Positions 35,316 through 44,589 of a stretch of 64,000 nt of DNA are shown in pieces. Under the pieces are notes generated by a model. That model did not search any database. It worked only from the letters and a program-made list of their open reading frames with translations, and was not told the DNA's origin. The stretch lies in assembly GCA_041399065.1 (NCBI GenBank), contig JAWKTN010000006.1:124001-188000 (forward strand). The letters run 5' to 3'. The position numbers and the translations under genes were made by a program. The DNA is from JAGQPD01 sp020426865. Its GTDB lineage: Bacteria; Planctomycetota; Planctomycetia; Pirellulales; Pirellulaceae. Within the stretch, counting starts at the first letter, position 1. Each line of letters starts with the position of its first letter.

Positions 35316-38300
35316 ATGTCCGAGGACCCGCTGACAGTTTATCTGAACGCCGTGCGGCGGCTTGCCCAGCGCGAGTGGTACACGCGACTTGCCATTCGAG
35401 GCGGCTGTGTGGCGCTGCTGATTGCCGGGCTGGCGATCTTTGTTGACTATCTGTTTCGCTGGCAAGACTGGAGAATCCGCGCGCTTGCCGCCGCCTCCGT
35501 GCTCGTGTGTGCGGCCATTTCCTGGCGCCGGTCGGCAAGGAATTTGCCTCGTGACGCATGGTCAGACGTAACAGTGGCACAGCATATCGACCAACATTAT
35601 CCGCAGCTTGAAAGTCTGATCTCCAGCGGCGTTGCTTTTCGAGATCTGTCGAGCTCGTCCGATACCGGTAGCTCGCGGGCCCTCAGCGATTCCGTCGTTG
35701 CAACTGCCGAAAAGGCGGTTGCCAGCTTCGAGCCTCGCGACGTAATTCACTACGAGAGCGGTATGCGTTTGAAGGTTCTCGCGACCGCCGCTGTCGTAAT
35801 CTTCCTGACAGTTGCCGCCTTGTATCCACGACATGTAAGGGCTGGGGTGACGCGATTGCTAATGCCGTGGGCGAATGTCACTTGGCCTCAAACCGTTTCC
35901 CTGCAATTCGATCAGGCACCCACTTTGGCAGCCGTTGGTGCCGAGGTCGAGTTCGTCGTATCGGCAGCCGAAGGGACGCTTCCCGATCGTGTCGAACTGC
36001 TCTACGAAGAGACTGGCCAGAATCAAAGTCGCCAGAATCAAAGTCCGGTACTGCAGCGACGGCCGATGATTGTCGATCACGGGAAGGCGCGGTTTCGCCT
36101 TGCTAATGTTACGGATGAGGTTCGTTATCGCGCCGTGGCTGGTGATGATCAGCAGATGGAATGGCGGAATTTGCGTTTGTTTCCGCCCCTGAGACTTGAC
36201 AAGCTGCAGTTCGAAGTCGTCCCACCGGAATACACCGGACTTCGGCCAACTCCGGTACAGCCCCGAATGCAGGTTCTTGCCGGATCAGCGTTGCGTGCTT
36301 CCGGAATTGCCAATCGAGACTTGGCAAAGGTTCAGCTGCAGATCCAATCTGGTTCGGATACCGTGATCGCAGATGGGACGATCGATGGAGATCGGCGTGA
36401 GCGATTTCAGTTTCCCGCCGACGTAGCCGGCGGTTGGCGCATGGAGTTATCGGGTGTGTACGGTTGGATCTTGCATGACGTTCATGGTCTCAGTGAGACG
36501 TTTCCGACGAAATACCATATCAATATTGTCGAGGACCAAATTCCGACAGTCGACTTCACGCATCCACAGCCCGATATGTGGGTGGCGCCGTCGTCCGTCG
36601 TCGTGTTTCAAGGGTCGGCCACTGATGACATTTGTGTGACGTCAATTGAATTGCGCGTCGGACGGGACGTCGACGTGTACAATGTGACGGTCGAATTGGC
36701 AGGCGGGACACTGTTAGAAACTGCCGACGGCGTGGCGCCTTCGCGAGTAGGAGTTGCGTCGTTACTGGTGCGGGAAGTCGTTGAATTTGAAACCCCCTTC
36801 GATCTGTCCTCCTATGCAGATGTTGATGCTGGAGTGACGTTGTTTGTTGTTGCCGCCGTTCGCGATTGCAAGGGACAGGAAGGCTCGTCGATCTTGCGTC
36901 GATTGCATGTCGTGTCGCCAGAAGAATTGCTTGCTCGATACAGCCAGCGTCAATCGCTAATCATGTCGCAGGTAGCCGACACGCTTCGGCAGCAGAAGCG
37001 GACATTGAATGACACGAAGGCAGCACTCGATGGTTGGCAATCGACCGATCGGACCAGCCATGTGGATCGACAGGTCATTGATCAACTTCAATCGATCGAG
37101 CAGCAGCAGCGACACGTCCGCGAAGTGTTGACCGTCGGTGAGGAGTCTGCCGTCAGCAAGCTTCACGGTCTGGCGATCGAAATGCAGCAAAGTCGCATCG
37201 ATACCGGCAATCTGCATGGGGAAGTGTCGCGGGTGGCACAACAACTGACAACGACACTTGCTGATGAATTTGCTGTCGCCGAGTCGCAGTTGCTCAATGC
37301 GATCAAGGGCGCTGAGGGAGTCGCGGCATTCGTGCCGCCGACATCCCGCAAGACGGAGCAAGTTGCTGGGACAAGTGCCAACGCCGATACCGCAGACGAT
37401 ACCGCAGACGTCATTGGATTTCTGGTCGATGCCACAGCGACGCAATGGAACATCATCGCCAGTATGGAACAGCTACTCGGCGACCTGGCCCATTGGGAAG
37501 GGTTCCGGCAGATTGGGCGAGAATTGTACGACTTGAAGTCGCGACAAGAGGAGCTCGCCGAAACCACCAGGATCTTATGCGGGAAGACGACGAGCAAACG
37601 TGTACGCGACCTGGCCGAGTCGGAACGCAATGAGCTGAGCCAGATTGTAGAAGATCAAAAGGAGCTCGCGCGGCACTATGATCGAGTAATGGCGAATCTG
37701 TGTCAAAACGTGCAGCGATCGGATTTCGCCCGTGATGGGAGTCGGCAACATGTGGACAACGCGGTGCGGCTTGCGGAGAGCCTAGGTATTTCCAGTCAAA
37801 TGCGTGACGCAGGTGCACATGCAGAACAGAATCAACTGAACGAGGCCGTTCGCGATCAATTGGCGGCGGTGCAGGCGCTGCACGACCTCATCGACGCTGT
37901 TGCAAGACCGGACGACGCAAGACGAACACTTGTCCCGCGAGTCGATGATCTGCGGTTGATCGAGGGTATGGCCGAGCGGCAAAGGCGAATCTACGAGACA
38001 GCGGTAAATGTCGAAGCGGAAAGAACTGCGAATGGGGGTGGGGCAACGTCCGTTCAAATCGCGAGCATTGAGCAATTGGTTGTTCAACAGCGAGCACTGA
38101 TCCGTGAAGTCGAACGCTTGATGCCAATCGTGCAAGCGCTGCCAGTACGGATGTGGACACTAAGCCATGCCCAGTTGAACATGGAATCTGCCGCAGTACG
38201 ATTGGCGAGTTTCGATACGGGGCCTCTTGCGCAAGAACCGTTGCTTGAGGCGGCGGATCAACTGGAGATGTTGCAGCATTCGCTCGCGCCCGTGGATGGG

Positions 38301-38804
38301 TTGGAAGGCTTGACGTCCGCGGAAAGAGGGGAACAAAGGGCTTTCTCATCTCGTGAGGCTCCGCCACCTGGCGGGGCCGGGGCTGAGTCTGAGCTGAGAC
38401 TAGTTGTGAATCTACAGAGTCATCTGCGACATCGCACGATGCGTTGGCAGCGAACGCACGCCGATGACAGCGCGTCGTCTGAAGCACTGCGAGAGCGAAA
38501 TGAACTGGCACAAATCCAACGCGAATTGGCCAGTATGCTACAGATGTTGTTCGAAACTCGCGACGATGTGACGCAGCAGCGCGGCGGGGCGATTTCGACC
38601 GAAGGAAGTCTGGACGAGCCATTGGACAAAAGTGATGCAACCCGTGCCACGGACGAAATGTCGGCCCAGGCACTTGATCGGTCCCTGGATGAAGCGTTGG
38701 AGAACGCTCCGGAGGACTTGCGGGACGAAACCGATGCTGAGACGCATGTCGATGTTCGGGATACACCAGCCAACGTACGAGTCGAGCGGGAGGGTCGCAA
38801 ATGA
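35316..38804 (+). CDS. Giant membrane-anchored coiled-coil protein (DUF4175-like)
   Basis: A 1162-residue protein starting at an ATG 16 bases after the upstream stop. Three hydrophobic helices lie in the first 175 residues (VALLIAGLAIFVDYLF, LAAASVLVCAAISW, VLATAAVVIFLTVAALYP). Next is a beta-rich region (about 185-540) with Ig-like spacing. A very long Gln/Glu-rich helical region then runs to the C-terminus (EQQQRHVREVL, SRQEELAETTRIL, QIVEDQKELARHYDRVM), ending in an acidic tail. The plan resembles DUF4175 proteins, but I cannot confirm membership. Small in-frame duplications are visible (NQSRQNQS near residue 230; ADTADDTADV near 692). It is probably a structural envelope component of the operon. 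Confidence 0.8.
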   Translation: MSEDPLTVYLNAVRRLAQREWYTRLAIRGGCVALLIAGLAIFVDYLFRWQDWRIRALAAASVLVCAAISWRRSARNLPRDAWSDVTVAQHIDQHYPQLESLISSGVAFRDLSSSSDTGSSRALSDSVVATAEKAVASFEPRDVIHYESGMRLKVLATAAVVIFLTVAALYPRHVRAGVTRLLMPWANVTWPQTVSLQFDQAPTLAAVGAEVEFVVSAAEGTLPDRVELLYEETGQNQSRQNQSPVLQRRPMIVDHGKARFRLANVTDEVRYRAVAGDDQQMEWRNLRLFPPLRLDKLQFEVVPPEYTGLRPTPVQPRMQVLAGSALRASGIANRDLAKVQLQIQSGSDTVIADGTIDGDRRERFQFPADVAGGWRMELSGVYGWILHDVHGLSETFPTKYHINIVEDQIPTVDFTHPQPDMWVAPSSVVVFQGSATDDICVTSIELRVGRDVDVYNVTVELAGGTLLETADGVAPSRVGVASLLVREVVEFETPFDLSSYADVDAGVTLFVVAAVRDCKGQEGSSILRRLHVVSPEELLARYSQRQSLIMSQVADTLRQQKRTLNDTKAALDGWQSTDRTSHVDRQVIDQLQSIEQQQRHVREVLTVGEESAVSKLHGLAIEMQQSRIDTGNLHGEVSRVAQQLTTTLADEFAVAESQLLNAIKGAEGVAAFVPPTSRKTEQVAGTSANADTADDTADVIGFLVDATATQWNIIASMEQLLGDLAHWEGFRQIGRELYDLKSRQEELAETTRILCGKTTSKRVRDLAESERNELSQIVEDQKELARHYDRVMANLCQNVQRSDFARDGSRQHVDNAVRLAESLGISSQMRDAGAHAEQNQLNEAVRDQLAAVQALHDLIDAVARPDDARRTLVPRVDDLRLIEGMAERQRRIYETAVNVEAERTANGGGATSVQIASIEQLVVQQRALIREVERLMPIVQALPVRMWTLSHAQLNMESAAVRLASFDTGPLAQEPLLEAADQLEMLQHSLAPVDGLEGLTSAERGEQRAFSSREAPPPGGAGAESELRLVVNLQSHLRHRTMRWQRTHADDSASSEALRERNELAQIQRELASMLQMLFETRDDVTQQRGGAISTEGSLDEPLDKSDATRATDEMSAQALDRSLDEALENAPEDLRDETDAETHVDVRDTPANVRVEREGRK

Positions 38805-39430
38805 TGCCCAGACGACGTCATCGCAACGTGTTGCGCCGAGGTAATTGCACGAAAATGTGCCTCGCTCTACTGAGCGGTTGTATGGCACTTGGGCGAGTGT
38901 CCGCGGAGGAGACGTCCCAAGCGGACGATCGCCGTTCATGGACGCGTATTACTCGGGAAATGTACGCAGCGGAACAACTGTTGCGTTCGGACTCCGACAT
39001 CCGGGATGCAATCGAGAAGCAACAATTGGTCGAGCGCGAATTGGAAAAGTTGCTGCGTAGCAGTCGCGAGAGTGGGCAACCATTGCCTGGGGGCTTAAGA
39101 CCAAGCGAGTCGGCGGGGGCGGGGAGTGTGGCAAGTTCGCCCTCGAAGGAGGACCGAGCGGAGCCAGGAAAGAAAGCATCGGGAACGCCGGGCACTACGC
39201 CTGCCACCGCCGTTGATGCCACCGGTCCGACGGAATTGATCGTCGACCGGGCACCTCCGCCGGTTGTGGAAAACGTGCGGCGGAGTTGGGGTGAGTTGCC
39301 CGAACAACTGAGAATGTCGTTGCTCGAGATACCGGTGGATCATTTTCTGCCCGAATATCAACAAGTCATCGAAGATTACTTTCGCCGTCTTGCATCGGAA
39401 CAGCAACATGGAGATGATGGGATCCCATGA
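38801..39430 (+). CDS. Small secreted helical protein of the MoxR operon
   Basis: A 209-residue protein overlapping its upstream neighbour by 4 bases (ATGA). A basic N-terminus and hydrophobic stretch (CLALLSGCMALGRVSA) suggest export, and the cysteine could be a lipobox-like site. An N-terminal helical part (EKQQLVERELEKLLRSSRES), a Gly/Ser/Pro linker, and a C-terminal segment (RRSWGELPEQLRMSLLEIPVDHFLPEYQQVIEDYFRRL) follow. Similar C-terminal W-G-x-L-P-x-x-x-R segments occur in small planctomycete proteins next to Bat-type genes, as I recall. No known function. Confidence 0.7.
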   Translation: MMPRRRHRNVLRRGNCTKMCLALLSGCMALGRVSAEETSQADDRRSWTRITREMYAAEQLLRSDSDIRDAIEKQQLVERELEKLLRSSRESGQPLPGGLRPSESAGAGSVASSPSKEDRAEPGKKASGTPGTTPATAVDATGPTELIVDRAPPPVVENVRRSWGELPEQLRMSLLEIPVDHFLPEYQQVIEDYFRRLASEQQHGDDGIP

Positions 39431-40545
39431 ACCAACTTGGCACGTTAATCGGGAGGCCGGAGATGAGCAACGCGGTGGTCACCGGCAAGGTCGTTATGAA
39501 CAGAGTTGTTGTGATGGAGCGGCAGCCGTGGTTCGCGGTGCTCCTGATGGCGATCGTCTCGATGTTGTGGTTTCGATCGGCATTGGGAATGCAGGGTGAC
39601 GATGGCGTCGTTGGGATGAATCCGTCGACGAAAGAAGCAATCCATCATGCTTTGGAGTACCTGCGGGCCAGGCAGAACGAGGACGGTTCGTTTGGGTCTG
39701 GTACTTACAGTCGTAACGTTGGTGTTTGTTCGCTGGTAGGCATGGCGTTCATGTCCAACGGCAGCACGCCGGGTCGAGGGCCCTACGGCGATTCGGTAGA
39801 GCGTTGTCTATCATTTGTGTTGGACAACGTTCACGAGAGTGGATTCATTAACGAGGCGGAGTCGAGTAGTCATGGTCCGATGTACGGTCATGGCTTTGCC
39901 TGCCTCTTTTTGGCCGAGGCGTATGGCATGTCCCCCCGGCCGGATCTCCGCGAAAAGCTTGCCGCCGCAGTTCGGTTGATCGTCGATACTCAAAATGATG
40001 AAGGTGGGTGGCGGTATCAGCCACAACGGCGAGATGCTGACATCTCTGTGACGATCTGTCAGGTGATGGCGCTGCGCGCGGCCCGGAATGCCGGTATTTT
40101 TGTTCCCTCCGATACGATCGATCGTTGCATCGAATACGTCAAACGCAGCCAGAATGCCGATGGCGGATTCATGTACATGCTGCAAGGGGGGCCGAGTGCG
40201 TTTCCACGTTCCGCCGCCGGGGTGGTGGCCTTGTACAGTGCTGGTATCTATCACGGTGATGAGATCACGAAAGGCCTCCGGTACTTGAGCCAGTTCCGGC
40301 CTGATCCGAACGGCGTCAATCGCGAGGGCCATTTCTTTTATGGTCAGTACTATGCGGCACAGGCAATGTGGCAGGCCGGTGGCGAGCACTGGAATCAGTG
40401 GTATCCGGCAATTGTCAACGTGTTGCTGCAGACTCAAAAGAGCGACGGGAGTTGGATGGATCCGACCAGCCCCGATTACGCCACGGCTATGGCTGTGATC
40501 ACGCTGCATATGCCGAACAACTATCTGCCGATATTTCAGCGCTGA
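39427..40545 (+). CDS. Exported prenyltransferase/squalene-oxidase repeat protein
   Basis: A 372-residue alpha/alpha-toroid protein, ATGA-coupled to the previous gene. A hydrophobic export or anchor helix (WFAVLLMAIVSMLWF) lies near residues 38-52. The characteristic repeats are visible: YLRARQNEDGSFGSG, IVDTQNDEGGWRYQP, YVKRSQNADGGFMYML and LLQTQKSDGSWMDP. The catalytic D-x-D-D motif of true terpene cyclases is not present (nearest is RRDADISVTI), so cyclisation is unlikely. The fold is also used as a protein-binding domain, as in alpha-2-macroglobulin thioester domains. The location and operon suggest an extracytoplasmic structural or binding role. Confidence 0.88.
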   Translation: MNQLGTLIGRPEMSNAVVTGKVVMNRVVVMERQPWFAVLLMAIVSMLWFRSALGMQGDDGVVGMNPSTKEAIHHALEYLRARQNEDGSFGSGTYSRNVGVCSLVGMAFMSNGSTPGRGPYGDSVERCLSFVLDNVHESGFINEAESSSHGPMYGHGFACLFLAEAYGMSPRPDLREKLAAAVRLIVDTQNDEGGWRYQPQRRDADISVTICQVMALRAARNAGIFVPSDTIDRCIEYVKRSQNADGGFMYMLQGGPSAFPRSAAGVVALYSAGIYHGDEITKGLRYLSQFRPDPNGVNREGHFFYGQYYAAQAMWQAGGEHWNQWYPAIVNVLLQTQKSDGSWMDPTSPDYATAMAVITLHMPNNYLPIFQR

Positions 40546-40565
40546 TGTTCGCCAGAAGGTCATTT

Positions 40566-41813
40566 ATGTGGCGTAGCGGAATCGTTGCTCTCGCCGTTGT
40601 CACGATGTTAGTGGCTTTCGTTCGCGCTCAGGACGATTCTCGCAGGATGACGACAACCATCGGTGCGGGAATGGGGGACATACGCGACATTCTTGCCATC
40701 GATGACGATTGGAAGATTTCGGTTACCGAGTCGCGACGCAATGCGTTTGACGCGAGTGAAGTGCTGTTATGGGGCTGCCCGGTCGAAGTGCGACAAGGCG
40801 TTTGTTTATTCCTGACGGACCATACCGAGTTGATATGTCGCCAGGCGCAGATCGCCGCCGGTCGAGCTACCGTAGAAAGTGAATTATGGGGACAAGTTGT
40901 TGTTCCTATGCAGCACGTGGCGGGTATTGTGCTGGCATCGGCGGCGTCAATCGAGCAGCGCGAAACGTGGTGGCGCCAGTTAACGGATCACGCCACAATT
41001 GACGATGTCGTCATGCTCCAAAATGGCGATCTGATCGAGGGGCTTGTCACGAAAATCGCGACCGACCACGTCGAATTGTTGGAAGGAGAGCGCCGAGTAC
41101 GACTTGATCTTGCAAGCGTTATCGGTGTCCTCTGGCATCGCGAGGCGCCGGCCGTGGCGACGGAACAGTGTCGGGGATTGGTTGGATTGCGAAATGGAGA
41201 TGTCATTCATGCCGCGTCGCTACATATGGATGAAAGTGAATTGCGAGTGCTCACGACAGCGGGATTGAAGTTCGAAACGTCACTGGAAAACATCGCTTCT
41301 CATCCGCTGGCCTTTTTGCAGCCTTGCCGCCGCGAATGGGTGTTCCTGTCAGACTTGTCCGTAGCGAGCGCCCGGCACATCCCCTTCCTGGAAGATCAAT
41401 GGCCTACCGTGCTGGACCAAAATCTGGAGCATCATTCGTTGCGAGCTAACGGATATCGCTACTTCAAAGGGATAAGCGTGCACTCCGCATCCCGCCTGAT
41501 CTACGATGTCCCACCCGATGCCCGGCAGTTCGCCGCGGAGATCGCGATTGATGATTCGAGCGATGGATTGGGGAGCGTCGTGTTTCGCGTGCTGTTGCAG
41601 GGCGCCGATGACCAATGGCGCGAGGCCGTGGCCAGTTCGGTTGTCCGGGGCCATAGGAACCCACAGGCGATTGTCGTAGAATTGGACAAGACAAAACGCT
41701 TGGCGCTGGTGGTGGACCCTGCCGATTGGGGAGATCAAGGCGATCACGCCGACTGGTTGAACGCCAGATTTCGACGCTTGATCTTGTCCCCTCTTGCGCC
41801 GCCAGCCGATTGA
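40566..41813 (+). CDS. Exported NPCBM-domain protein
   Basis: A 415-residue protein. The ATG at 40566 is chosen because AGAAGGT lies 7 bases upstream and it opens directly into a signal peptide (MWRSGIVALAVVTMLVAFVRA). An ATG at 40545 that overlaps the previous stop is the alternative. The N-terminal half contains two small beta-barrel-like segments (MLQNGDLIEGLVTKI; LVGLRNGDVIHAASLHM), the latter with the L-x-x-G-D pattern of SH3-like folds. The C-terminal 150 residues are an NPCBM/NEW2 carbohydrate-binding domain (GYRYFKGISVHSASRLIYDVP). It probably binds glycan at the cell surface and is the last clear member of the MoxR operon. Confidence 0.85.
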   Translation: MWRSGIVALAVVTMLVAFVRAQDDSRRMTTTIGAGMGDIRDILAIDDDWKISVTESRRNAFDASEVLLWGCPVEVRQGVCLFLTDHTELICRQAQIAAGRATVESELWGQVVVPMQHVAGIVLASAASIEQRETWWRQLTDHATIDDVVMLQNGDLIEGLVTKIATDHVELLEGERRVRLDLASVIGVLWHREAPAVATEQCRGLVGLRNGDVIHAASLHMDESELRVLTTAGLKFETSLENIASHPLAFLQPCRREWVFLSDLSVASARHIPFLEDQWPTVLDQNLEHHSLRANGYRYFKGISVHSASRLIYDVPPDARQFAAEIAIDDSSDGLGSVVFRVLLQGADDQWREAVASSVVRGHRNPQAIVVELDKTKRLALVVDPADWGDQGDHADWLNARFRRLILSPLAPPAD

Positions 41814-41844
41814 ATTGGTATTTCTTTGAGCAATAAGATCGATC

Positions 41845-42969
41845 ATGACGACCGTAGACGACTGCTTGATCTTAGGTGGCGGCGTGATAGGGCTCTCGTT
41901 GGCGCTGGAGCTATCGCGACGTGGGCGGCGGGTGCGGGTATTGGATCGAACGCACACCCGCCGCCCCGCCGCTTGGGCCGCCGGCGGCATGATCCCTTCA
42001 GCCGATCCGGCGCGATCCCACAATGCGTTTGAACGACTTCGTGGTATCAGCCACGCGATGTATCCCGACTGGATCGCCAAGATCGAGCGCGACGCGGGGA
42101 TCGATACCGAATTCCGTCGCAATGGTGCCATTCATTTGGCATGTGGTCGTGGCGAGGCCGCAGCGCTGAGGGCAAATATCGCGCAGCTGCGCGACGAGGG
42201 CCTGCAGGTTGAGTGCATTGACATGTATGCACTATTGCAACTGGAGCCGGCGTTGGAGCCGTTAGTCGAGCGGGGGGGGGTGCAGGTTGCTTATCTGCTA
42301 GCCGAAGAGGCCTCGGTCCGTACTCCGAGGTACCTGCAGGCGCTTCGGGCGGCATGCCGCCGGCAGGGAGTGGCGATTTGTGATGAAGTTGATGTGCACC
42401 GTTTTCACTGCCATGATCAGCGAGTGTCGCATGTGTGCTCGGAAAACGAGAAGTGGTCGGCCGAGTCGTTTTGCATTGCGGCAGGAACCTGGTCCGGCCA
42501 GTTGCTGCAGTTGCTGGGGCTGACGCTGGAGCTGCATCCGTGGCGGGGACAGATGGTGTTGTTCCGGGGACCGGTGGGGTTGCTATCGAGAACCATCAAC
42601 GTAGGGCCCAACTATCTCGTTCCGCGGTTGGATGGTCGAATCATTGTGGGGTCGACGATGGAGGAAGTTGGATTCGATGATCGCACAACGTCCGAAGAGA
42701 TTGAGCGGCTGATTACGTTTGCCCGCCAGCACGTACCGCTATTGGAGCAGGCGGAGGTCGAAGCGACGTGGGCCGGCTTACGCCCTGGTACGGGTGACGG
42801 TTACCCGTTCTTGGGACGCGTGCCTGGTACGCAGAACGTTTTTGCGGCAACAGGACACTTTCGCAATGGCATTCAATTGGCACCCGGTACCGCGCTGGTC
42901 ATGGCGCAGCTGATCGAAGGCGATGTCCCGCAAGTACCGTTGGAGATGTTTCGGTTGGATCGCGAGTAA
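41845..42969 (+). CDS. thiO: Glycine oxidase ThiO (FAD-dependent amine oxidase)
   Basis: A 374-residue DAO-family flavoprotein. The FAD-binding GxGxxG motif is near the N-terminus (LILGGGVIGLSLALEL), followed by AWAAGGMIPSAD, which is characteristic of ThiO. Further motifs: FCIAAGTWSG, RGQMVLFRG, YLVPRLDGRIIVGSTMEEVGFD, and C-terminal WAGLRPGTGDGYPFLG with ATGHFRNGIQLAPGTA. Length matches the family. ThiO oxidises glycine to iminoacetate for thiazole formation in thiamine synthesis. No other thi genes are in the window. It starts 31 bases after the NPCBM gene, so it may ride on the same transcript. Confidence 0.92.
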   Translation: MTTVDDCLILGGGVIGLSLALELSRRGRRVRVLDRTHTRRPAAWAAGGMIPSADPARSHNAFERLRGISHAMYPDWIAKIERDAGIDTEFRRNGAIHLACGRGEAAALRANIAQLRDEGLQVECIDMYALLQLEPALEPLVERGGVQVAYLLAEEASVRTPRYLQALRAACRRQGVAICDEVDVHRFHCHDQRVSHVCSENEKWSAESFCIAAGTWSGQLLQLLGLTLELHPWRGQMVLFRGPVGLLSRTINVGPNYLVPRLDGRIIVGSTMEEVGFDDRTTSEEIERLITFARQHVPLLEQAEVEATWAGLRPGTGDGYPFLGRVPGTQNVFAATGHFRNGIQLAPGTALVMAQLIEGDVPQVPLEMFRLDRE

Positions 42970-43004
42970 CCCGGTCGTAAACGCTTCGAATCGTCGCTGG
43001 CAGC

Positions 43005-44363
43005 TCATGGATTCGTGATGCAGTAGAGCCGACCGGCGGTGCGCAGCAGCAGACTTTCATTGACGATGGCAGGTGTGGCCATCGACATATCGTCGTCCGC
43101 CAGATGATTGACACGTTCGATCTTGAAGGAATCACCGGCGGCAATCACGTACGTTTGTCCATATTCATTGAGACAAAAAATGCGGTCTTGGTACGCCCAC
43201 GGCGAACTCGTAAAGGCGCGGCCTGCTGGTAGGCGTTGCGGACTGTAGATCTCCTGCCCCGTGGTCGCGTCGTAACAAGCGAACAGGCCGCGGTCAAGTA
43301 AAACGTAGAGGCGATCGCGATAGACGATGGTTGATGGATTGTACGGACCCGCCTGTTTTTGACACCAGGCGATGGAGCTGTTGCTGGTTTGATCGTCCTC
43401 CAGGGAAATATCACCAGTAGCACCGGGCCGAATAGCGAAGATCGGTTTCTTGCGGTCCAATACGTAGCCGCTACTGACATACAACAGTCCCTGTGCCGCG
43501 TAGGGCGTCGCGATCGTGATCGACGAGCTTCCGCCGAATTCATACAATAGTTGGCCGTCCAGGTCATAAGCTCGGTTCCTGTCGCTTCCCGGGACGACAA
43601 GCTCAGTGCGATTGGGAGTCTGCCAGACAAACGGCGTTGACCAGTTGCTCTTTTCTTCACGCTCGATCCGCCAGACGTCGTCGCCCGTCTTGGCGTCCAG
43701 TGCCAACAGATACGATTGTTCCTCGTTGTCATTGACGATATACAACCGCCCTTCGTGGAGCACAGGGGAGGCAGCCAACCCCCAGCTGTAACGGGTGGCG
43801 ACGGGAGGAAACTGTCGGGTCCAGATCAGTGTGCCCTCCAAGTCATAACAAAACAGGCCAATATTACCAAAGTAGCAGTAGATGCGTTCGCCATCAGTGA
43901 CCGGTGTCTCGGTGGCGTGACTGTTCTTGATATGGATCCCAAAGGGGGCTTTTCCCCGGTGCGCCGTTTGGGTCCAAATCACGTTGCCGTTGTCGAGGTC
44001 CAAACAGATCACGTTCCAGGCGAATTCCCCTTCCGGCTGTTCACGTCGCTCGCCGCCAAAGTAAAGTCCCTTCTTCGATTCCTCTTCCTCGTCACTGCTG
44101 ACAGCCGATGTCAGGAAAATGCGACCGTTCCATACAACAGGGGATGACCAGCCCCGTCCGGGGATCTCGGCCTTCCATTTCACATGGTCCGTTGCCGACC
44201 ATTCCACCGGCAACCGTTCGCCCCCGTCAATAACTCCTGTGCCATCGGTGCCACGGAATCGAGGCCAGTTCTCCTCGCACATGGCCGCACGGGCGACCGA
44301 CAACAGAAGACAGCCAGTGAAAACAACAACCAGAAGCGATCGTGTGGGCTGGGGTTGCGACAT
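43005..44363 (-). CDS. Exported PQQ-like beta-propeller protein
   Basis: A 452-residue protein. The ATG at 44363 (MSQPQPTRSLLVVVF) opens a signal peptide (LLVVVFTGCLLLSVARA); the longer frame adds 13 residues. Sequence features of this planctomycete propeller group are ENWPRFRGTDGTG near the N-terminus, then WKAEIPGRGWSSPVV, CLDLDNGNVIWTQ, IYCYFGNIGLFCYDLEGTLIWT, LLALDAKTGDDVWRIERE and FACYDATTGQEIY. The G-x-x-x-W motifs are propeller docking motifs; no PQQ site is evident. It is downstream of DUF1501 on the same strand with a 213-base gap, so co-transcription is possible. Confidence 0.9.
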   Translation of the reverse strand: MSQPQPTRSLLVVVFTGCLLLSVARAAMCEENWPRFRGTDGTGVIDGGERLPVEWSATDHVKWKAEIPGRGWSSPVVWNGRIFLTSAVSSDEEEESKKGLYFGGERREQPEGEFAWNVICLDLDNGNVIWTQTAHRGKAPFGIHIKNSHATETPVTDGERIYCYFGNIGLFCYDLEGTLIWTRQFPPVATRYSWGLAASPVLHEGRLYIVNDNEEQSYLLALDAKTGDDVWRIEREEKSNWSTPFVWQTPNRTELVVPGSDRNRAYDLDGQLLYEFGGSSSITIATPYAAQGLLYVSSGYVLDRKKPIFAIRPGATGDISLEDDQTSNSSIAWCQKQAGPYNPSTIVYRDRLYVLLDRGLFACYDATTGQEIYSPQRLPAGRAFTSSPWAYQDRIFCLNEYGQTYVIAAGDSFKIERVNHLADDDMSMATPAIVNESLLLRTAGRLYCITNP

Positions 44364-44559
44364 ACTTATCTCATGGATGAACGAGCGTGAGAAAAAAGCC
44401 ACGGGGCGGCCGTATCGCCGCCCGCTGCTTGATAAAGGTGAAGGTGATTCCCTTGTTTGTAGCAGCAGTCAATGGCGATGGCAACCGGCCCACATCACGC
44501 AGCCCCGCCAACCATGCAATACTTTGTGGTTCGAGGTATTGTCGATTCCGGAGGGCGTT

Positions 44560-44589
44560 GTCAACCGATAGGGACGTCAACCGATAGGG
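44560..44589. repeat. 14-bp direct repeat over the DUF1501 stop codon
   Basis: GTCAACCGATAGGG occurs at 44560-44573 and 44576-44589 (period 16). The right copy contains the stop codon and last residues (NPIG) of the DUF1501 protein, so the left copy is a duplicated gene end. Confidence 0.75.

Noticed and set aside
39427..40545. True terpene (hopene) cyclase
   Set aside because: The catalytic DxDD motif is missing and an export segment is present; only the toroid repeats are shared.
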